Part shown: in pieces, positions 49,463 to 58,041 of the stretch
How positions within the stretch are numbered: the first letter of the stretch is position 1
Layout: every line of letters begins with the position of its first letter
NCBI RefSeq assembly: GCF_001650715.1
Contig: NZ_LWQT01000037.1
Location: 62,001-126,000, forward strand
Length of the DNA: 64,000 nt
Direction: 5' to 3'
From: Paramagnetospirillum marisnigri
GTDB taxonomy: Bacteria > Pseudomonadota > Alphaproteobacteria > Rhodospirillales > Magnetospirillaceae
Made by a program: the position numbers and the translations under genes
The notes under the pieces: model-generated
Told to the model about the DNA's origin: nothing
Databases searched by the model: none
Seen by the model: only the letters and a program-made list of their open reading frames with translations

Positions 49463-49882
49463 TCAGCCGTCCACCCGGACGATGACCTCGACCCGGCTGA
49501 TATGCAGACCGGCGGGGGCATCGGGAATCTTGGACACGGCGATCAGCTCGGCGGGGATATCGCACAGCTTGCCGCTCTTCTCGTAGAAGAAGTGGTGATG
49601 GTCGGTGGTGTTGGTGTCGAAATAGGACCGTCCGGCATCCACCACGATCTCGCGCAGCAGACCGGCATCGGTGAACTGGTGCAGCGTGTTGTAGACCGTG
49701 GCCAGCGACACCCGGATATTGCTGGACAGCGCCTCGGTATGAAGCTGCTCGGCCGAGATATGCCGATCACCGCCGTCGAACAGCAGGCGGGCCAGCGCCA
49801 GCCGCTGCCGGGTCGGGCGCAGCCCCACCGCGCGAAGGCGGTCGAGAGCCTGACTATAGGGGCGAACGGTGATCATGGTCAT
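49463..49882 (-). CDS. irr: Irr, Fur-family iron/haem-responsive regulator
   Basis: 139 residues. Winged helix with RPTRQRLALARLLFDGGDRH and NIRVSLATVYNTLHQF, then the metal/haem-binding FDTNTTDHHHFFYEK. The His triplet in place of Fur's HHDH pattern and the LREIVVDAGRSYFDTN run identify the alphaproteobacterial Irr branch. The C-terminal CxxC zinc motif of Fur is absent. Irr controls haem and iron genes under iron limitation. ATG at 49882. Confidence 0.9.
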   Translation of the reverse strand: MTMITVRPYSQALDRLRAVGLRPTRQRLALARLLFDGGDRHISAEQLHTEALSSNIRVSLATVYNTLHQFTDAGLLREIVVDAGRSYFDTNTTDHHHFFYEKSGKLCDIPAELIAVSKIPDAPAGLHISRVEVIVRVDG

Positions 49883-49911
49883 GGGTGGCGGCCCTTTTCC
49901 GGTTATCTCAA

Positions 49912-49925
49912 TTGATCCATCTCAA
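49912..49925. promoter_or_regulatory. TTGA-N6-TCAA element upstream of irr
   Basis: TTGA-TCCATC-TCAA lies 30-43 bases upstream of the irr start. It fits the loose Crp/Fnr pattern but one arm is off the strict consensus (TTGAT/CTCAA), so it may be chance. Confidence 0.3.
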
Positions 49926-50003
49926 ATCTATCATAGCGCCCTTCGGCGATGGAAGAACGATAATGCCAACAATTCCAGGGATTAACCGTAAGTATCGGCT
50001 TTT

Positions 50004-50459
50004 CTACACCATTTCCGGGGCATCCCAGGGGAATACCAGCCATAGGTCTTGTGGCATATCCTTGACGAAAGTATCGACCAAGGGCCGCCCGGCCGGTTTG
50101 GCGTAAAGGGTGGCGTAGTGGGCGGCGGGCAACATGGCGCGGACCATGCGGGCGGTATCGCCGGTATCCACCAGATCGTCCACCACCAGCATCCCGGCGC
50201 CGCTGCCCTCGATCCGCTTCAGAACCGACATCTGGTGGCGGTTGCCATCGCCATAGCTGGCGATGCAGATGGTATCCACATGGCGCAGGTGCAGTTCGCG
50301 GGCCAGGATGGCGGCGGGAACCAGCCCGCCCCGCGCCACGGCGACGATGCCGAGGAATGGCCCCCTGTCCTTCAGTCGCCGGGCCAGTTCACGGGCATCG
50401 GCGTGAATTTCGTCCCAGCCCAGGGCCAGGGTCGTGGTAAAGCTGGGGTCCAGATCCAT
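50004..50459 (-). CDS. gpt: Xanthine-guanine phosphoribosyltransferase
   Basis: 151 residues, typical XGPRT length. PRPP loop LVVDDLVDTGDTARMVR, pyrophosphate loop VARGGLVPAAILARELH, and the base-binding YAKPAGRPLVDTFVKDMPQDLWLVFPWD. It salvages guanine and xanthine to nucleotides. Transcribed divergently from the gamma-glutamyltransferase gene. Confidence 0.93.
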   Translation of the reverse strand: MDLDPSFTTTLALGWDEIHADARELARRLKDRGPFLGIVAVARGGLVPAAILARELHLRHVDTICIASYGDGNRHQMSVLKRIEGSGAGMLVVDDLVDTGDTARMVRAMLPAAHYATLYAKPAGRPLVDTFVKDMPQDLWLVFPWDAPEMV

Positions 50460-50562
50460 GAATTCACCCGGGGCTATGGGGAACAGCCGTCACCACTCTG
50501 GACGGAAGGCCCGGTTTTCGCAACAATCGCCCCACTTCCGCCCCCCGTTGACAGCAGGCTTC

Positions 50563-52155
50563 ATGCTGAACTCCCCCCTGGCCCGCCGTGGCATGGTCAC
50601 CTCGCCCCATCACCTAGCCTCCCAAGCCGGGCTGGCGGTGCTGAAGGAGGGCGGCACCGCCATCGAGGCCGCCATCGCCACCGCCGCCATGCTGGGGGTG
50701 GTCTATCCCCATATGACCGGATTGGGCGGCGATGCCTTCTGGCTGATCGCCGAACCGGGCAAGCCGCCGCTGTCCATCGATGGCTCGGGCGCCTCGGGCG
50801 CCAAGGTGGATGCCGAGCTTTACCGCCGCCGGGGGCTGGCCACCATTCCCACCCGTGGCCCGCTGGCCGCCAATACGGTGGCGGGCGCCATCTCCAGTTG
50901 GCAATTGGCGCTGGACGTCTCGGCCCAATGGGGCGGCAAGCTGCCCCTGGCCCGCCTGTTGGAAGACGCCGCCTTCATCGCCCGCGACGGCTTCGCCGTC
51001 ACCACGCATCAGGCCGCCGCCGCCGTCCGGACCCTGGGCGAGTTGAAAGGCCAGCCCGGCTATGCCGACCAGTTCCTGGTCAAACGCAAGCCCCCGCTGC
51101 CAGGCAGCATTCTGCGCCTGCCCGCCCTGGCGGCGACCCTGGACCGGCTGGCCGCCCACGGGCTGGACGATTTCTACCGGGGCGGCCTGGGGCGCTCCGT
51201 CGCCGCCCAACTGGCCGAGGCGGGCAGCCCGCTGCGGTCCGAGGACCTGGCGCGGCATCGCGGCATGCGGCGGCGGCCGCTGTCCCTGGCCCTGCCCTGC
51301 GGCAGCCTGTTCAACACCGCGCCGCCCACCCAGGGCCTGGCCTCGCTGATCCTGCTGGGGCTGTTCCAGCGCCTGAACGTCACCCAGGCCGAGAGCTTCG
51401 AGCATGTCCACGGCCTGATCGAGGCGGCCCGTCTGGCCCATGCGGTGCGCGACGCCCATGTCACCGACCCCGCCCGCATGTCGGTGCATGCCACCACCTA
51501 TCTGACCGAAGGAGTGCTGGACCACATGGCCGCCGGAATCGACCCAGCCCGCGCCTCGGCCTTGCGCTCGGACTCCCCCGAGGGCGACACGGTATGGCTG
51601 GGGGTCGTGGATGGCCAGGGCCGCGCCGTCAGCTATATTCAAAGCCTGTTCCACGCCTTTGGCTCCGGCATCACCCTGCCCGAGACCGGCATCACCTGGC
51701 AGTGCCGGGGAAGCTCGTTCAGCCTGGAACCCGGCCATCGCAATGTGCTGGAACCGCGCCGGCGGCCCTTCCACACCCTGTCGCCCGGACTGGCCCGGCT
51801 GCGCGATGGCCGCACCATGGTGTTCGGCACCATGGGAGGCGACTGTCAGCCGCTGGTCCAGGCCGAGATTTTCACCCGTGCCGCCCTGTTCGGCCAGGGC
51901 CTGCAACAGGCCGTCTCCGCCCCGCGCTGGGCGCTGGGCCGCGCCCTGGACGGCGTCAAGGCCTCGGGCGTGCAGGTGGAGGCCCGCCTGGCCCCCGGGC
52001 TGGTCGAGCGCCTGCGCCAGGCGGGGCACCAAATCCAGGTGGTGGGAGAATGGGATTCACTGCTGGGCCATGCCGGTGCCCTGTGCCGACGGGGCGACGG
52101 CATGATCGAGGGAGCCGCCGACCCCCGTTCCGACGGGTCTGTTGCGGCATTTTGA
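50563..52155 (+). CDS. Gamma-glutamyltransferase family protein (YwrD-like)
   Basis: 530 residues. N-terminal GGT fold (HMTGLGGDAFWLI, TRGPLAANTVAGAISSW) and self-cleavage site around DTVWLGVVDGQGRAVSYIQS; the Thr of DTV aligns with the GGT nucleophile. The IQSLFHAFGSGITLPETGI form with Trp-Leu in place of the usual His-Tyr points to the YwrD-like branch. No clear signal peptide in the form from MLNSPLARRG, so it may be cytoplasmic. A longer upstream frame overlaps gpt and was not used. Confidence 0.85.
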   Translation: MLNSPLARRGMVTSPHHLASQAGLAVLKEGGTAIEAAIATAAMLGVVYPHMTGLGGDAFWLIAEPGKPPLSIDGSGASGAKVDAELYRRRGLATIPTRGPLAANTVAGAISSWQLALDVSAQWGGKLPLARLLEDAAFIARDGFAVTTHQAAAAVRTLGELKGQPGYADQFLVKRKPPLPGSILRLPALAATLDRLAAHGLDDFYRGGLGRSVAAQLAEAGSPLRSEDLARHRGMRRRPLSLALPCGSLFNTAPPTQGLASLILLGLFQRLNVTQAESFEHVHGLIEAARLAHAVRDAHVTDPARMSVHATTYLTEGVLDHMAAGIDPARASALRSDSPEGDTVWLGVVDGQGRAVSYIQSLFHAFGSGITLPETGITWQCRGSSFSLEPGHRNVLEPRRRPFHTLSPGLARLRDGRTMVFGTMGGDCQPLVQAEIFTRAALFGQGLQQAVSAPRWALGRALDGVKASGVQVEARLAPGLVERLRQAGHQIQVVGEWDSLLGHAGALCRRGDGMIEGAADPRSDGSVAAF

Positions 52156-52173
52156 CGGGAAAGGACACACAAA

Positions 52174-52392
52174 TTGGCTGATATCGTTCTCAAGGTGGTG
52201 GCGGAGGCCTTCATCAAAGGCCGCGACATCATGGATACCGGCGTCGCCATGGTGGGACTGGAGGGCGACAACGCCTTTTGCGGCGATTGCGGCCGCGAGA
52301 TGATGCATCAGGTCCCCATCCGCACCATGTTGGTGAACATGCTGTATCGCTGCTCCTGCGGTGCGCTGAACGAGGTTCCCAAGGACTCCTGA
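52174..52392 (+). CDS. Small four-Cys protein
   Basis: 72 residues from a TTG (AAAGGA eight bases before). Cys spacing FCGDCGRE near residue 36 and YRCSCGALNEVP near residue 59 is a zinc ribbon pattern. Starts MADIVLKVVAEAFIKGRDIM. An internal ATG at 52231 would give a shorter form that keeps the ribbon. It lies 15 bases ahead of the GST gene on the same strand. No family recognised. Confidence 0.6.
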   Translation: MADIVLKVVAEAFIKGRDIMDTGVAMVGLEGDNAFCGDCGREMMHQVPIRTMLVNMLYRCSCGALNEVPKDS

Positions 52393-52407
52393 AGGAGGAA
52401 GCCTGCC

Positions 52408-53013
52408 ATGAAGCTTTACTACAAGCAGGGCGCCTGCTCGCTTTCGACCCATATCGCGCTGCGTGAGGCCGGACTGGACTTCGACATGGAGGCGGTGGAT
52501 CTCCATGCCAAGAAGACCGAGACCGGCGCCGACTTCCTGGCCATCAACCCCAAGGGCTATGTCCCGGCCCTGGTCCTGGACGACGGGCGGGTGCTCACCG
52601 AGGGCGTCGCCATCGCCCTGGCCATTGCCGCCATGGCTCCAGGCAAGCATCTGGCGCCCGAGCCCGGCAGTGCCGAATACCTGAAACTGGTGGAATGGAT
52701 GGTCTTCATCGCCACCGAACTGCACAAGAATACCGGTGCCCAGTTCAATCCCGCCATGCCCGAGGACGGCAAGGCCGCCCTGAAGACCGTGCTGACCCGC
52801 CGACTGGACTACACCGACAAGGCGCTGGGCCGGGGGCCTTATCTGATGGGCGAGCGCTTCACCGTCGCCGACGGCTATCTGTTCACGGTGTTCAACTGGC
52901 AGCCGCGCATCGGCCTGGACCAGGCCAATTGGCCCAACCTTGCCGCCCATTCCGCCCGGGTGCGCGAGCGTCCGGCGGTTCAGGCGGCATTGGCGGCCGA
53001 GAAGCTGATCTGA
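52408..53013 (+). CDS. gstA: Glutathione S-transferase, beta class (GstA-like)
   Basis: 201 residues. N-terminal thioredoxin-like domain MKLYYKQGACSLSTHIALREAG, with the catalytic Cys10 and the GYVPALVLDDG cis-Pro loop that are marks of bacterial beta-class GSTs. C-terminal helical domain with LMGERFTVADGYLFTVF. It conjugates glutathione or reduces mixed disulfides. AAGGAGGAAG precedes the ATG. Confidence 0.9.
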   Translation: MKLYYKQGACSLSTHIALREAGLDFDMEAVDLHAKKTETGADFLAINPKGYVPALVLDDGRVLTEGVAIALAIAAMAPGKHLAPEPGSAEYLKLVEWMVFIATELHKNTGAQFNPAMPEDGKAALKTVLTRRLDYTDKALGRGPYLMGERFTVADGYLFTVFNWQPRIGLDQANWPNLAAHSARVRERPAVQAALAAEKLI

Positions 53014-53042
53014 GGAGCGCGGGCGCGGGCGCCCTCGCCCGC
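53014..53042. repeat. Interspersed palindromic repeat, inverted orientation
   Basis: GGAGCGCGGGCGCGGGCGCC then CTCGCCCGC, immediately after the gstA stop. Same family as at 20661 and 27300, with a six-base insertion. Confidence 0.6.
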
Positions 53043-53060
53043 CCCTCCGTTCAGGCAAGC

Positions 53061-53092
53061 AAAAGGGCCTGCGGTCAAACCACAGGCCCTTC
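53061..53092 (-). terminator. Rho-independent terminator after rpmB
   Basis: Read on the minus strand: AAGGGCCTGTGGT-TTG-ACCGCAGGCCCTT followed by TTTG, 27 bases after the rpmB stop. One mismatch in a 13-base-pair stem. Confidence 0.75.
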
Positions 53093-53118
53093 GCATGACG
53101 GATCAGGCGTCGCCGAAA

Positions 53119-53421
53119 TCAGGCGGCCTTGTCGGCCTTGCTGGCCAGGGCGCGCTGAATGCTCTTCTTCAGGCGGCGCGCCTCGGCAGACAGCTTGCTG
53201 TCGGCCACCGAAAGCAGATAGGCGTCGATGCCGCCATTGTGCTCGATGGTCTTCAGTCCATTGGTGGACAGACGCATGCGAACCGGGAAACCCAGCGCGT
53301 CGGACACCAGGGAGGCTTCCTGCAGGTTGGGCAGGAAACGGCGACGGGTCTTGTTGTTAGCGTGACTGACGTTGTTGCCGGTCAGAACGCCCTTGCCGGT
53401 GATGGCGCAGCGACGTGCCAT
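53119..53421 (-). CDS. rpmB: 50S ribosomal protein L28
   Basis: 100 residues. [34 protein letters not shown] is the L28 signature, followed by [14 protein letters not shown]. The alphaproteobacterial form is about 95-100 residues, so the length is normal. Single-gene unit with its own terminator. Confidence 0.97.
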   Translation of the reverse strand: MARRCAITGKGVLTGNNVSHANNKTRRRFLPNLQEASLVSDALGFPVRMRLSTNGLKTIEHNGGIDAYLLSVADSKLSAEARRLKKSIQRALASKADKAA

Positions 53422-53537
53422 GTCAAAATCCTCATCTCGATTCGTTCACCGGTTCATTCGACGGTCCAAGGACCGGACGGGCACCGGAGGAAGCCGCGTT
53501 TTTAAGGGGCCGGAACGCGCCCGTCAAGCAGGAATCA

Positions 53538-54098
53538 TCACCCAAACAATTTGTCGATGGCATCCTGCCCCAACATCTTGTCCACATCGGCCTGGGTGAC
53601 CCCCTGGCCGGGCAGTTGCGGGCCGTGCAGCAGCTTCTTGTCGGGGTCTTCTTCCTTGATCTCCACCACCACCTTGGTCAACTCGTCCCGGCCCCAGGTC
53701 AGGATGATGGCGTTGACCCGCTCCTCGACGAATTTCAGGGTATTGACCACCTTGGAGATGCGCTGGCCGGTAATGTCCTGGAACGAGCAGGCCTCGAACA
53801 CCATGCCGACCTTGTCGTCGACCTTGTCGAACAGGGCGGACAGGGCGGCATTGTCGGCGTTGGCGGCACGGGCCTCGGCCATCAGGTTGCCGATGCTTTC
53901 CATGCTTTCCATGATGGTGTTGGTGGCGCCCTCGGTGGCGCCGACGATGGCGTCCAGCTGTTCCGACATGCCGCCGAAGTGATCGGGGGCTCCCGGCGGG
54001 TTGAGTGCCGCCAATTCCTTGCGGATCTTCTGCATATGGCCGAACAGGCCGACAAGTTCCCGCTTCAGGATCATGGTGTCATTGGGCGCAGCGGACAT
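53538..54098 (-). CDS. cheZ: CheZ-like chemotaxis phosphatase
   Basis: 186 residues, helical. The catalytic block EACSFQDITGQRISKVVNTL carries the CheZ Asp and Gln (in E. coli FQDLTGQ), which strip phosphate from CheY-P. The C-terminal QADVDKMLGQDAIDKLFG ends like the CheY-binding helix. It stands away from a che operon. Start ATG 54098; upstream frame is a shadow. Confidence 0.85.
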   Translation of the reverse strand: MSAAPNDTMILKRELVGLFGHMQKIRKELAALNPPGAPDHFGGMSEQLDAIVGATEGATNTIMESMESIGNLMAEARAANADNAALSALFDKVDDKVGMVFEACSFQDITGQRISKVVNTLKFVEERVNAIILTWGRDELTKVVVEIKEEDPDKKLLHGPQLPGQGVTQADVDKMLGQDAIDKLFG

Positions 54099-54144
54099 TT
54101 CGATTCCAGATACGGGTGCAGAGCAGCAAAGGATAGCCTGATTA

Positions 54145-55146
54145 TCAATGCGTCGCCAAGGGGCGTCGGAAAAATTCCACCAACTGTCGGGCGGCGGAGC
54201 CGGGTGCCAGCCGCCCATCCACCACGGCCCGTTCCATATCCGGCAACAGTTTTTCAATCCTGGGGTCGTCACGCAAGGCCTGCAGCAAGGTTTCGGACAC
54301 CTCGTTCCACATCCAGGCATGGGCCTGGCGCGCCCGGCGCTCGCCCAGGGCCCCGGCGGTATCCATGGTGTCGCGATAGGTTTCCACCATGCGCCAGACA
54401 TCGTCGATGCCCTTGCGCTCCATGGCCGAGCAGGTCAGAACCGGCACCGTCCAATGGGGCGAGGCCGGAGCCAGCAGATGCAGCGCGTTCTGGTAGTCGC
54501 GCGCCGCCCGGCCCGCCGCCGCCGCCAGATCGCCATCGGCCTTGTTGACCACGATGGCATCGGCCAGTTCGACGATGCCCTTCTTGATGCCCTGCAACTC
54601 GTCACCGCCGCCAGGGACCAGAACCAGCAGGAACATGTCGACCATGTCGGCCACCGCCGTCTCGCTTTGGCCGACGCCCACGGTCTCGACCACGATGACG
54701 TCGAAGCCGGCGGCCTCGCAGACCAGCATGGCCTCGCGGGTGCGCCGCGCCACCCCGCCCAGGGTGCAGCCAGAGGGACTGGGGCGGATGAAGGCGCGGG
54801 CGTCGCGCGACAAGTCCTCCATGCGGGTCTTGTCGCCCAGGATGGAGCCGCCCGACCGCGGACTGGACGGGTCCACCGCCAGCACCGCCGGGCGCTTGCC
54901 CTGGGCCAGCACATGCAGGCCGAAGCTTTCGATGAAGGTGCTCTTGCCCGCGCCGGGAACGCCGGTGATGCCGATGCGCACCGAGCGCCCGGTATGGGGC
55001 AGCAGCCGATGCATCAGGGCCTCGGCGGTCTCGCGGTGATCCGGGCGCGAGGATTCGATCAAGGTGATGGCGCGGGCCAGGGCCCGGCGTTCACCGGCCA
55101 GGACGCCCCGGGCCAGGGCTTCGATATCAATGGAAGGCTGGGTCAC
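54145..55146 (-). CDS. meaB: MeaB-type G3E GTPase
   Basis: 333 residues, GTG start. Walker A GVPGAGKSTF, switch AVDPSSPRSGGSILGDKTRM, G3 VETVGVGQSE, and base-recognition VNKADGD. These are all MeaB/ArgK features. MeaB protects and reloads adenosylcobalamin-dependent methylmalonyl-CoA mutase. No mutase gene is in the window, though valine and methylmalonate-type enzymes are. Two small genes lie directly upstream on the same strand. Confidence 0.92.
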   Translation of the reverse strand: MTQPSIDIEALARGVLAGERRALARAITLIESSRPDHRETAEALMHRLLPHTGRSVRIGITGVPGAGKSTFIESFGLHVLAQGKRPAVLAVDPSSPRSGGSILGDKTRMEDLSRDARAFIRPSPSGCTLGGVARRTREAMLVCEAAGFDVIVVETVGVGQSETAVADMVDMFLLVLVPGGGDELQGIKKGIVELADAIVVNKADGDLAAAAGRAARDYQNALHLLAPASPHWTVPVLTCSAMERKGIDDVWRMVETYRDTMDTAGALGERRARQAHAWMWNEVSETLLQALRDDPRIEKLLPDMERAVVDGRLAPGSAARQLVEFFRRPLATH

Positions 55147-55159
55147 GGTCGATACGGCC

Positions 55160-55432
55160 CTATTTCTTGTTGTCGGGCTCGCGGCCCTGGTTCAGGAAGG
55201 TGAGGATGGCCATGCCCACCAGCTTGGCCCGATCCTCGTCGGACAGATGATCAAGAATCTTGCGCTTGGCCTTGTGGACCTCGCGCGCCCGCTTCAGCAG
55301 GGCGGCCCGGTCCTCGGATACCGCGGCGGCGGCCTTGACGATGGGCTTGGCGCCCGGCTTGGAGACGGGCTTCGCCCCCACTTTGGGCTTGGGCTTCTTG
55401 CCGCCGAACAGGCCCTTCAGAAAGCCCAGCAT
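55160..55432 (-). CDS. Small basic hypothetical protein
   Basis: 90 residues starting MLGFLKGLFGGKKPKPK, with a Lys/Pro-rich segment (about 12-35) and a helical second half (RAALLKRAREVHKAKRKILDHLSDEDRAKLVGMA). It follows a neighbouring small gene with a one-base gap. No family recognised. Together with that gene and meaB it probably forms a three-gene operon. Confidence 0.6.
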   Translation of the reverse strand: MLGFLKGLFGGKKPKPKVGAKPVSKPGAKPIVKAAAAVSEDRAALLKRAREVHKAKRKILDHLSDEDRAKLVGMAILTFLNQGREPDNKK

Positions 55433-55433
55433 A

Positions 55434-55742
55434 TCAGCGCCCCCCGCCCAGCATGGCCTTTTCCGCCACCTGACGCAGCTTGTCCACCTCATCCTCGCTC
55501 AGTTGCGCCAGGGCGGACTGGCTGGCGCGCCGCACCAGCAGGGCGGAGCGGATCAGTTGCGCCTTTTCCGGCGGCAGGCGGCGCATGCGGTCCTCGGCCT
55601 CGGCCAGGGCGGTGCGAATATCGCGCTCGGGCGGCGGCACCGTCACCGCATGGACGCGCGTCGGCGCCTGGGGCGCGGTACGGCCCCGCAAGGCCTCGCG
55701 TGCCCGCTTGTCCAGGAACAGGGTCTGCAGCCATCCGATCAT
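55434..55742 (-). CDS. Small hypothetical protein
   Basis: 102 residues, MIGWLQTLFLDKRAREALRG start. Helical C-terminal half with ALAQLSEDEVDKLRQVAEKAM, comparable with DHLSDEDRAKLVGMAI in the next gene, so the two may be distant relatives. It ends 9 bases after the M32 carboxypeptidase gene's stop side, on the same strand. Function unknown. Confidence 0.6.
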   Translation of the reverse strand: MIGWLQTLFLDKRAREALRGRTAPQAPTRVHAVTVPPPERDIRTALAEAEDRMRRLPPEKAQLIRSALLVRRASQSALAQLSEDEVDKLRQVAEKAMLGGGR

Positions 55743-55751
55743 GCGACCAGT

Positions 55752-57242
55752 CTACTCTTCCAGGTAGCGTCGGCGCAAATGGGCCTCGAACACCGCCGGG
55801 TCCAGCGGGCGGCCGGTGGCCCGCGTCACCAGGTCGCGGCCGGTCAGCAACGAGCCCTGGCCGTGGACATGGGTCCTGAGCCAGCCCAACAGCGGCTTGA
55901 AGTCGCCACGCCCAAGGCCGGGCAGGATGTCCGGGTCGGCGGCCTGGGCCGCCTGGAACAACTGCGCCGCCGTCATGGCTCCCAGGGTATAGGTGGGGAA
56001 ATAGCCCCACGAGCCGCCATACCAGTGGATGTCCTGCAGGCAGCCCAGGCGGTCGTCGGGCGGCGTGATGCCCAGCAGCCGCCGATACCCCTGGTTCCAG
56101 GCCTCGGGCAGGTCCGCCAACTCCATCCGCCCCTCGATCAGGGCTTTCTCCAGGCGATAGCGGATGATGACATGGGCGGGATAGGTGCATTCGTCGGCCT
56201 CGACCCGGATGAAGCCGCGTTCCACCCGGATACCGCGCCGATACAGGTTGTCGGCCTCCCATTCCGGACCCTGGCCGCCAAAGGCCTGCTTGATCAATGG
56301 CGCGGCGAAGTCGACGAAGGGGCGCGAGCGGCAGGCCTGCATCTCCATCAGCAGGCTTTGCGATTCATGCAGCACCATGCCGCGCGAGCGGCCCACCGGC
56401 TGCGAGCGCCAGCGCCCCTTGGGGGTGCCCTGCTCGTAGAGGGCATGGCCGGTTTCGTGCAGCACCCCCATCAGGGCCGGGGCGAAGTCGGATTCGTTAT
56501 AGCGGGTGGTCAGGCGCACATCGTCGGGCGTGCCGCCGCAGAACGGGTGGTGCGACACGTCGAGTCGGCCGTGGTTGAAGTCGAAGCCCAGCACCGCCAT
56601 CAGCTTCAGCCCCAGCTCCTTCTGGGCAGCGGCGGGAAACGGCGCGGGCAGCGGCAACGGCGCCGGACGGCGGGCCTGGACGTCAAGCACCTGGGCGATG
56701 AAGCCGGGCAGGAAGCCTTCCAGATGGTCGAACACCGGATCGATCTCGGCGGAGCGGCCGCCGGGTTCGTACTGGTCCAGCAGGGCGTCGTAGATGCCCA
56801 CCCCCAGCTTTTCCGACTTGATGGCGCCCATCTGGCGCACCAGCCCCAGCAGATCGGACAGGGCGGGCAGCACCCGCTTGAAATCGGCGGCGGGCCGCGC
56901 CTCGCGCCAGATCATCTCGCAGGCGGATTCGGCCCGGGCCAGGGCATCCACCAGATCGGCGGGCAGGGCGGCGGAATGAATCCAGTCGCGCCGCATCTCG
57001 CGCAGATTGGCCCGTTCCCACGCGTCCAGCCCCTCGCCCTCGGCCTGGTCCAGCAGGTCGGGAATCTCCGGCGCGGTGATGATCTCGTGGCTGATGCCGC
57101 GCAGGGTCGCCACCTGCTCGGCCCGGGACTCGGCACCACCGTCCGGCATCATGGCCGAGGCATCCCATTGCAGCATGGACAAGGCGTCGCCGATGGCGGC
57201 CAGCTTGCGGAACGTGGCTTCAAGACGGGCATAGGCGGTCAT
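55752..57242 (-). CDS. M32-family carboxypeptidase
   Basis: 496 residues. Zinc motif HETGH (HExxH) with the downstream HESQSLLME Glu ligand, plus DVSHHPFCGG and IRYRLEKALIEG. These are M32 (thermostable carboxypeptidase 1) features. It removes C-terminal residues from peptides in the cytoplasm. AAGGATG precedes the ATG. Confidence 0.92.
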   Translation of the reverse strand: MTAYARLEATFRKLAAIGDALSMLQWDASAMMPDGGAESRAEQVATLRGISHEIITAPEIPDLLDQAEGEGLDAWERANLREMRRDWIHSAALPADLVDALARAESACEMIWREARPAADFKRVLPALSDLLGLVRQMGAIKSEKLGVGIYDALLDQYEPGGRSAEIDPVFDHLEGFLPGFIAQVLDVQARRPAPLPLPAPFPAAAQKELGLKLMAVLGFDFNHGRLDVSHHPFCGGTPDDVRLTTRYNESDFAPALMGVLHETGHALYEQGTPKGRWRSQPVGRSRGMVLHESQSLLMEMQACRSRPFVDFAAPLIKQAFGGQGPEWEADNLYRRGIRVERGFIRVEADECTYPAHVIIRYRLEKALIEGRMELADLPEAWNQGYRRLLGITPPDDRLGCLQDIHWYGGSWGYFPTYTLGAMTAAQLFQAAQAADPDILPGLGRGDFKPLLGWLRTHVHGQGSLLTGRDLVTRATGRPLDPAVFEAHLRRRYLEE

Positions 57243-57356
57243 GGGGCATCCTTCACGGAATCACTCGGCGGCCCCGAACGATAGACCATGGCCGAGGCCT
57301 CGGGGAATCGGTTATTCTGCCCGCCTCCCTTGCCTCGCCGGAAAGGAACAGCCTCC

Positions 57357-58022
57357 ATGTCCGCCAAACCGAAATTCGCCGTGGTCCTGTCGGGATGCGG
57401 TGTCTATGACGGCGCCGAAATTCACGAAGCGGTGCTGACCCTGCTGGCCATCGACCGCCAGGGCGGCAGCTATCAGTGCTTCGCCCCCGACCGCGACCAG
57501 TTGCATGTGGTCAACCATCTGACCGGCGAGGCCACCGGCGAGACCCGCAATGTGCTGGTGGAAGCCGCCCGTATCGCCCGGGGCGCCATCAAGCCGGTTA
57601 CCGCCTTCAGCCCCGAGGATTTCGACGCCCTGATCTTCCCCGGCGGCTTCGGCGCCGCCAAGAATCTGTGCAGCTTCGCGGTGGACGGCCCCGGCTGTTC
57701 CGTCGATCCCGGTGTCGAGGCGGCGGTCAAGGCCATGGCCAAGGCGGGCAAGCCCATCGGCGCCCTGTGCATCGCCCCGGCCCTGCTGGCGAAAATTCTG
57801 GGCGACGGCGTCACCGTCACCATCGGCAATGATCCCGGCACCGCCGAGGCCATCGAGGCCATGGGCGCCAAGCACACGGTGGCCGGGCATGGCGGCGTCG
57901 TGGTGGACCAGGCCCGCAAGCTGGTGACCTCGCCCTGCTACATGCTGGAGTCCAGCATCGGCCAGATCGCCGATGGCGCCGAGAACACGGTCAGGACCCT
58001 GATCGGGCTGCTGGGGAAATAG
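57357..58022 (+). CDS. elbB: ElbB-type glyoxalase (DJ-1/PfpI superfamily)
   Basis: 221 residues. VVLSGCGVYDGAEIHEAVLTL at the start, the IFPGGFGAAKNLCSFA block, and the nucleophile Cys in GALCIAPALLAKIL. These mark ElbB/YhbL, a glyoxal-converting DJ-1-like protein linked to isoprenoid-related phenotypes. Start chosen at the Met of MSAKPKFAV, preceded by AAAGGA. Confidence 0.9.
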   Translation: MSAKPKFAVVLSGCGVYDGAEIHEAVLTLLAIDRQGGSYQCFAPDRDQLHVVNHLTGEATGETRNVLVEAARIARGAIKPVTAFSPEDFDALIFPGGFGAAKNLCSFAVDGPGCSVDPGVEAAVKAMAKAGKPIGALCIAPALLAKILGDGVTVTIGNDPGTAEAIEAMGAKHTVAGHGGVVVDQARKLVTSPCYMLESSIGQIADGAENTVRTLIGLLGK

Positions 58023-58041
58023 GACGGCGGGCCGGGGGGAG

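Noticed and set aside
50434-50562. N-terminal extension of the gamma-glutamyltransferase
   Set aside because: The extension overlaps gpt, and family homology begins at MLNSPLARRG (50563).
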